From an uncultured Porphyromonadaceae bacterium (GTDB lineage Bacteria; Bacteroidota; Bacteroidia; Bacteroidales; Muribaculaceae): 55,929 nucleotides of DNA. The notes beneath the pieces were generated by a model. The model had not been told where the DNA came from and made no database searches. It was given only the letters and a program-made list of their open reading frames with translations. The stretch is taken from NCBI GenBank assembly GCA_902493335.1, contig CABUPJ010000018.1:1-55929 (forward strand). The letters are read 5' to 3'. The position numbers and the translations under genes are program-made. Shown here piece after piece: positions 51,478 to 55,929 of this stretch; the first letter of the stretch is position 1; each line of letters opens with the position of its first letter.

Positions 51478-53961
51478 TTAGCGGAGTTCGGCGCCGAGCT
51501 TGTTCTTCAGGTTGGCGATAATCTTGTTCATTATCTGGTCGATGTGCTTGTCCTGTAGGGTCTTCTCGTCGTCCTGAAGGGTCATGCTGATGGCGTATGA
51601 CTTCTTGCCGGCGGGGAGGTTCTTGCCCTCGTAGACGTCGAAGAGCTCGACGCTGCGCAGGAGCTTGCGCTCGCTGTCGCGCACGATTTTCTCAATGTCG
51701 GCGAGGCTGACCGATGTGTCGATAAGCAGCGACAGGTCGCGTTTGACGGGCTGGGTCTTGGGCAGCGGCGCATATTTCACGTCGCAGCCTGCGGCAAGGT
51801 TGACGAGGGCGGCCCAGTCGAGCTCGCAGTAGAAGACCGCACGGCTGACATCGGCGCGGGCGGCGATGTCGGGACGGACGATGCCGAGGGCGCCGAGCTG
51901 TTTGCCCGAACGGGTGGCTACGCTCAGTGCGGCGGCGAATATATCGTCGTTATACGGCTCGAAGCTCAGGCTGCGGCGGCTCAGGCCAAGACGCGACATG
52001 ATGGCGTCGACATAAGCGCGCAGGTCATAGAAAGTGGCTTCGGCGGCGGGGGCCGACCAGGTGGCGCGGCGTATGTCGCCGGTGAGCCAGAGGGCGAGGC
52101 GCTTGCCTTCGCTGTAGGGCGTCAGCGGCGCTTCGGGAGTCGACACGGCTTCGGGGTTGAAGTGATAGACGTTGCCGAACTCATAGAAACGCAGGTCGGC
52201 CGAACGGCGGTTGACGTTGTGGGCTATCGATTCGAGGCCGCCGAAGAGCAGGGTCTGGCGCATGACGTTGAGATCCTGGCTCAGCGGATTGAGCAGACGC
52301 ACACAGTTGTCGGCGCTGTAGGTCGCGAGGTCTTTGTAATAGGCTTCGGCTGTCAGCGAGTTGTTGAGTATCTCGTTGAAGCCCATGGCTGTGAGCTGTT
52401 CCGAAATGGTTTTTGTGAGGTCGTCGGCAAAGTCGGTCGCGCTCTTGTATGACAGCGACGATTTGACGGCGCCGGGCATCGGTATGTTGTTGTAGCCGTA
52501 GATGCGGAGGACGTCTTCGATGACGTCGCAGTCGCGGCGTACGTCGACGCGGTAGGTCGGCACGGCAAGCTCGAGGGTCTCTCCGCCGTCGCGGCGCTCT
52601 TTGATTTCGATTTCGAGCGAGGCGAGGATGCTGTCGACAGTGTCGCGGGCGATATCGTCGCCGGCGAGTGAGTTGAGGCGCTTGTAGCTGAGTTCGACGG
52701 GATAAGGCTCGACGGTTTCGGGATAGATGTCGACGATGTCGCCGCAGATTTCTCCGCCGGCGAGCTCTTTGACGAGCAGAGCGGCGAGCTTGAGGGCGTA
52801 GACGCAGCCGTTGGGGTCGACGCCGCGCTCGAAGCGGAACGACGAGTCTGTGCTGAGGCCGTGGCGGCGCGCCGTGCGGCGCACGCTCGTGGGATTGAAG
52901 CAGGCGCTCTCGAGGAAGACCGAGGTGGTGCCGTCGGTGACGCCGCTGTCAAGACCGCCGAAGACGCCGGCGATACACATCGGTTCGCGCTCGTTGCAGA
53001 TCATCAGGTCGGCGGCGTTGAGTTTGCGCTCGATTCCGTCGAGGGTGGTGAAGGGCGTGCCGTCGGGGCAGGTCTTCACGATAATTCTGCCTCCCGCGAT
53101 TTTATCGAGGTCAAAGCAGTGGAGCGGCTGGCCGAAGCCGTGGAGTATATAGTTGGTGATGTCGACGACATTGTTGATCGGACGCAGGCCGATGGCCGTC
53201 AGGCGTTCTTTGAGCCAGTCGGGACTTTCGGCGACCTTGACGTCTCTGATAGTCAGACCTGAATATCTGATGCAGGCTTTTTTGTCTTCGACTTCGACGG
53301 TGATTGCGTCGCCGTCGGGTTTGTCGGATTTCAGCGCCGAGACATCGGGGCGTTTGAGTTCGGCTGCTTTGGCGTGGCAGGCGAGCCACGCCGAGAGGTC
53401 GCGGGCGACGCCGTAGTGCGAGGCTGCGTCGATGCGGTTGGGTGTCAGGTCGACTTCAAGCACATAATCGTCCTTGAGCTGATAATATTCGGCGGCGGGG
53501 GTGCCCGGAGCGACGTCGTCGGTGATGACGATGATGCCGTCATGTGACGTGCCCACGCCGATTTCATCCTCGGCGCAGATCATGCCGAACGATTCGACAC
53601 CGCGGATCTTCGATTTCTTTATCATGAAGGTCTCGTCGCCTTCGCCGTAAAGTGTTGTTCCTACGGTAGCGACGACAACAGTCTGGCCGGCTGCGACATT
53701 GGGCGCTCCGCAGACTATCTGCGTGGGCTCGCCGCCGGGAAGACCGAGGTCGACGGTGGTGATGTGGAGATGGTCGCTGTTGGGATGCTCCTCGCATGTC
53801 AGCACTTTGCCGATGACGATACCGCGGAGGCCGCCGCGTACAGATTCGACTTTTTCAATTCCGCCGGTCTCGAGACCGATTGATGTAAGGGCCGCCGCGA
53901 GGTCGTCGGGCGTAAGGTCGAAGTCGAGATACTGCTTCAGCCAGTTGTATGATATATTCAT
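51478..53961 (-). CDS. pheT: Phenylalanyl-tRNA synthetase beta subunit
   Basis: An 827-residue subunit of the (alpha-beta)2 enzyme that charges tRNA-Phe. The N-terminal MNISYNWLKQYLDFDLTPDD is standard. The EMAP-II-like tRNA-binding domain (about 40-155) has HPNSDHLHITTVDLG and IVCGAPNVAAGQ. The B3/B4 editing domain is near 210-380 (VFLESACFNPTSVRRTARRH). The B5 domain is near 410-490, and the catalytic-like core is at 500-720. The anticodon-binding FDX-ACB domain closes the protein (PKTQPVKRDLSLLID). The alpha subunit gene (pheS) is not nearby. It is transcribed divergently from glycerate kinase and is followed by yebC. Confidence 0.97.
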   Translation of the reverse strand: MNISYNWLKQYLDFDLTPDDLAAALTSIGLETGGIEKVESVRGGLRGIVIGKVLTCEEHPNSDHLHITTVDLGLPGGEPTQIVCGAPNVAAGQTVVVATVGTTLYGEGDETFMIKKSKIRGVESFGMICAEDEIGVGTSHDGIIVITDDVAPGTPAAEYYQLKDDYVLEVDLTPNRIDAASHYGVARDLSAWLACHAKAAELKRPDVSALKSDKPDGDAITVEVEDKKACIRYSGLTIRDVKVAESPDWLKERLTAIGLRPINNVVDITNYILHGFGQPLHCFDLDKIAGGRIIVKTCPDGTPFTTLDGIERKLNAADLMICNEREPMCIAGVFGGLDSGVTDGTTSVFLESACFNPTSVRRTARRHGLSTDSSFRFERGVDPNGCVYALKLAALLVKELAGGEICGDIVDIYPETVEPYPVELSYKRLNSLAGDDIARDTVDSILASLEIEIKERRDGGETLELAVPTYRVDVRRDCDVIEDVLRIYGYNNIPMPGAVKSSLSYKSATDFADDLTKTISEQLTAMGFNEILNNSLTAEAYYKDLATYSADNCVRLLNPLSQDLNVMRQTLLFGGLESIAHNVNRRSADLRFYEFGNVYHFNPEAVSTPEAPLTPYSEGKRLALWLTGDIRRATWSAPAAEATFYDLRAYVDAIMSRLGLSRRSLSFEPYNDDIFAAALSVATRSGKQLGALGIVRPDIAARADVSRAVFYCELDWAALVNLAAGCDVKYAPLPKTQPVKRDLSLLIDTSVSLADIEKIVRDSERKLLRSVELFDVYEGKNLPAGKKSYAISMTLQDDEKTLQDKHIDQIMNKIIANLKNKLGAELR

Positions 53962-54017
53962 TGTTAGTAATTTATAATTTTGTAGCCGCCGGAGACGCTC
54001 CGACGCAATTTAATGCG

Positions 54018-54025
54018 CAAATTTA
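54018..54025 (-). promoter_or_regulatory. Promoter -7 box of pheT-yebC
   Basis: The minus strand reads TAAATTTG, a perfect match, 57 nt before the pheT start. The leader contains a GC-rich potential hairpin near 53980-54006. Confidence 0.55.
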
Positions 54026-54057
54026 CAAAAAGCCTACATATTAGACAAAAAATGTTT

Positions 54058-54065
54058 TAACTTTG
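54058..54065 (+). promoter_or_regulatory. Promoter -7 box of the glycerate kinase gene
   Basis: TAACTTTG is a perfect TAnnTTTG match. A start near 54072 leaves the GTG at 54098 as the first usable initiation codon, and the GTG at 54065 is part of the promoter itself. Confidence 0.6.
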
Positions 54066-54097
54066 TGAGGCCGCGTTCCCGGCGGCATGTTTTGCCT

Positions 54098-55261
54098 GTG
54101 GATAAGATAGTCATCGCTTCTGATTCTTTCAAGGGTTGCCTCTCGTCGCCCGAGGTCGCCGACGCTGTCGCTGACGGTGTCAGAGAGGTTATGCCCGATG
54201 CCGAAATCGTCAGGGTTGCGGTCGCCGACGGCGGCGAAGGCACATATGAGGCTCTTGCTACGGCCTTAGATGCCCGTCGTGTCGGGTGTGTGGCGGCCGA
54301 CCCGCTGATGCGGCCGCGCCGTGCCGCTTACGGCGTCACGGCCGACGGCACGACTGCCGTGATGGAAATGGCTGCTGCCTCGGGGCTCACACTGCTTGCG
54401 CCCGGGGAGCGCAACCCTCTCGAAACAACCACTTATGGCTTCGGACAGATGATAGCCGACGCCCTCGACAGAGGCTGCCGTCGCTTTCTGCTCGGACTCG
54501 GAGGAAGCGCCACAAACGACGGCGGCACGGGTGCTCTCGCCGCTCTCGGCTTCAGATTTCTCGACTCGCGGGGTGCCTTACTTGGCCACGGCGGCCGTAT
54601 TCTCGAATCCATTGCCTCGGTTGACAGCAGCGGTGCCGACCCGCGCCTGCGTGACTCAAAATTCAATATCGTCTGCGACGTGACTTCACCTTTTACAGGC
54701 CCTGACGGAGCTGCCAGGGTGTTCGCACGCCAAAAGGGTGCTGACGAAGCGGCGGTCGACCGGCTTGAGCGCGGAATGAAGTCTTTCTCAGCCCTTGTCA
54801 GACATACTCGCGGCATCGACCTCGACGCTGTTCCCGGCGCGGGAGCGGCCGGCGGTCTCGGGGGCGGCCTCATGGCTTTCATTGGTGCCGGGCTGAAACC
54901 CGGAGCGTCTGTCATACTTGACGAAATCGGTTTTGACGACATCATCGCCGGTGCCACCCTCATCATCACCGGTGAAGGCAGTCTCGACAGTCAGACCCTT
55001 ATGGGCAAGACACCCGCCGGTGTTCTTGCCCGCGGACAACGTCAGGGTATACCGGTGATAGCATTGGGCGGACGTGTCAGTGACCGCAGACGCCTTCTTG
55101 CCGCCGGTTTTACGGCCATCGCCGCCGTCACACCCGATGACATGCCACTTGACATGGCCCTCAACCCTGCCATCGCCTGCAACAACATCAGACAAGCAAC
55201 CGAAGAAATAATTCAGCGCTTAGTAAAAGAACAGAAGATTAAGCCAATGCCTAATGCGTAA
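54098..55261 (+). CDS. Glycerate kinase (GlxK/GckA type II)
   Basis: A 387-residue enzyme phosphorylating D-glycerate to 2- or 3-phosphoglycerate (PF02595). The start is set at GTG 54098, giving (V/M)DKIVIASDSFKGCLSSPE, exactly where family members begin; an upstream GTG at 54065 overlaps the promoter. Conserved stretches are VADGGEGTYEAL, MEMAAASGL, LLGLGGSATNDGGTGALAAL (glycine-rich nucleotide site), PGAGAAGGLGGGLMAF, and TGEGSLDSQTLMGKTP. The gene stands alone, divergent from pheT. No terminator hairpin with a T run is obvious; the palindromes at 55281-55300 may serve. Confidence 0.93.
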   Translation: MDKIVIASDSFKGCLSSPEVADAVADGVREVMPDAEIVRVAVADGGEGTYEALATALDARRVGCVAADPLMRPRRAAYGVTADGTTAVMEMAAASGLTLLAPGERNPLETTTYGFGQMIADALDRGCRRFLLGLGGSATNDGGTGALAALGFRFLDSRGALLGHGGRILESIASVDSSGADPRLRDSKFNIVCDVTSPFTGPDGAARVFARQKGADEAAVDRLERGMKSFSALVRHTRGIDLDAVPGAGAAGGLGGGLMAFIGAGLKPGASVILDEIGFDDIIAGATLIITGEGSLDSQTLMGKTPAGVLARGQRQGIPVIALGGRVSDRRRLLAAGFTAIAAVTPDDMPLDMALNPAIACNNIRQATEEIIQRLVKEQKIKPMPNA

Positions 55262-55863
55262 TCGCGACAGGCGACATGGAGCAACGGCTTCAGCCGTTGC
55301 ATTCAACAATCTGATTACCAAGAATTAAAACCCTTGGTCTATATCGCCTGTCCCGGCCGCGCGATTGCGCAGCCCTTCCACCATCGCGGAAACAACCTAT
55401 TTGACTAATTAGCCTAATTTGACCAACTTCCTTCTCGAAGCCTCGAAGAGGCGAGATTGTGGCATAACCCCAGTGCGCGGGAGCTTTGTATAAGCGACCA
55501 AGCCTGGGGTAAGTAGGGCTGTGCCACGGCACAGCCGCGTAAACGCCTGATGCCTGTGCCATTAAGGTGCGGTCTCGCTCTCATCCTCGGCGACGTGTCG
55601 AGGCCGTGTTTCGCTAAATTTGTCCTCGTGCCGGCGGCTTGTCGCCGTATGGAACTACGGTTTCAGCCGTAGTAGCCAACTCACTGGTTCCAAGGGCTGA
55701 AGCCCTTGGTCCATATCGCCTGTCGCGATTGTGCATCGTGCATTGTGCATTGACTTAATCTTTTGTTCTTATGCCCTTATGTTCTTTTGTTCTGTCGTGA
55801 TTTAACCATTCTAAAATTGCAGTCATATACAATTTTAGCCACAAAACCCGCCAAACGGTGACT
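55262..55863. repeat. Palindrome-rich intergenic repeat block (right)
   Basis: This is the same repeat family as at 1-431. Palindromes with the core GG(C/T)TTCAGCC or its complement occur at 55281-55300 (arms CAAC/GTTG), 55654-55673 (arms ACTA/TAGT) and 55691-55709 (arms CAAG/CTTG). Each is next to the phrase ACAGGCGAYATG or its reverse complement ATRTCGCCTGT. Positions 55331-55470 are an inverted, diverged copy of 109-258. The rest, including AT-rich 55750-55860, shows no gene. Confidence 0.7.
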
Positions 55864-55871
55864 TATCTTTG
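55864..55871 (+). promoter_or_regulatory. Promoter -7 box for the gene at the window end
   Basis: TATCTTTG, a perfect TAnnTTTG match, lies 8 nt before the ATG at 55880, so the leader would be very short or absent. Confidence 0.45.
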
Positions 55872-55879
55872 CATCACCG

Positions 55880-55929
55880 ATGAAAAGCGCAATCTACACA
55901 TACCACTTCCGCCGCTACCTCGGCCGCAA
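55880..55929 (+). CDS. Start of an unidentified gene (cut by window end)
   Basis: An open frame beginning MKSAIYTYHFRRYLGR and continuing past the window. A promoter-like box directly precedes it. It is too short to assign. Confidence 0.45.
   Translation, partial: MKSAIYTYHFRRYLGR

Noticed and set aside
1..55929. tRNA or rRNA genes
   Set aside because: I looked for cloverleaf-like TTCGA/TTCAA arms with flanking stems and for rRNA core sequences and found none convincing.

Overview
The window looks like a Bacteroidales chromosome, most likely a gut Muribaculaceae-type organism (inference). It carries a SusC/SusD locus controlled by a hybrid two-component regulator, Bacteroidetes-style promoters (TTG or TTTG, about 19-21 bp, then TAnnTTTG) in front of many genes, a type II-C CRISPR-Cas9 locus with 47-bp repeats, and GC-rich housekeeping genes interrupted by AT-richer accessory genes.

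Layout. 1-431: palindrome-rich repeat sequence. 432-5310 (minus): rlmL-like methyltransferase, purD, a membrane protein and pdxB in a tight operon, followed by an FKBP-type isomerase with a Cys-rich tail. 6187-7649 (plus): LOG-family protein, PduO-type adenosyltransferase, DUF2795 protein. 7650-14850: an accessory zone (Fic protein, MATE transporter with a Crp-like regulator, DUF1848 protein, lipoprotein). It contains two extra copies of the 3' end of the DUF2795 gene and two copies of a mobilization-like C-terminal fragment, arranged like two degraded elements inserted in tandem. 15004-21949: Crp-like regulator, exported proteins, DUF4143 ATPase, DMT transporter, a truncated RhuM-like gene and a secreted carboxylesterase.

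22137-28671: the CRISPR-Cas locus. A divergently transcribed tracrRNA is followed by cas9, cas1, cas2 and an array of 15 repeats and 14 spacers. Each repeat contains a complete Bacteroidetes-type promoter reading along the minus strand into the adjacent spacer.

28671-46905: a polysaccharide utilization locus. A hybrid sensor/regulator (minus) faces an operon of type-B carboxylesterase, SusC, SusD (with a likely 1-nt frameshift near its end), two PF00756-type esterases and two GH3 glycosidases. The sensor would detect an oligosaccharide, SusC/D import it, the esterases remove acyl or feruloyl groups and the GH3 enzymes release sugars. No endo-acting glycanase is present.

47301-55929: an AT-rich secreted Ig-like/RCC1-repeat protein, an orphan antitoxin-like ORF, yebC and pheT (minus), glycerate kinase (plus), a second block of palindromic repeats inverted relative to the first, and the start of an unidentified gene.
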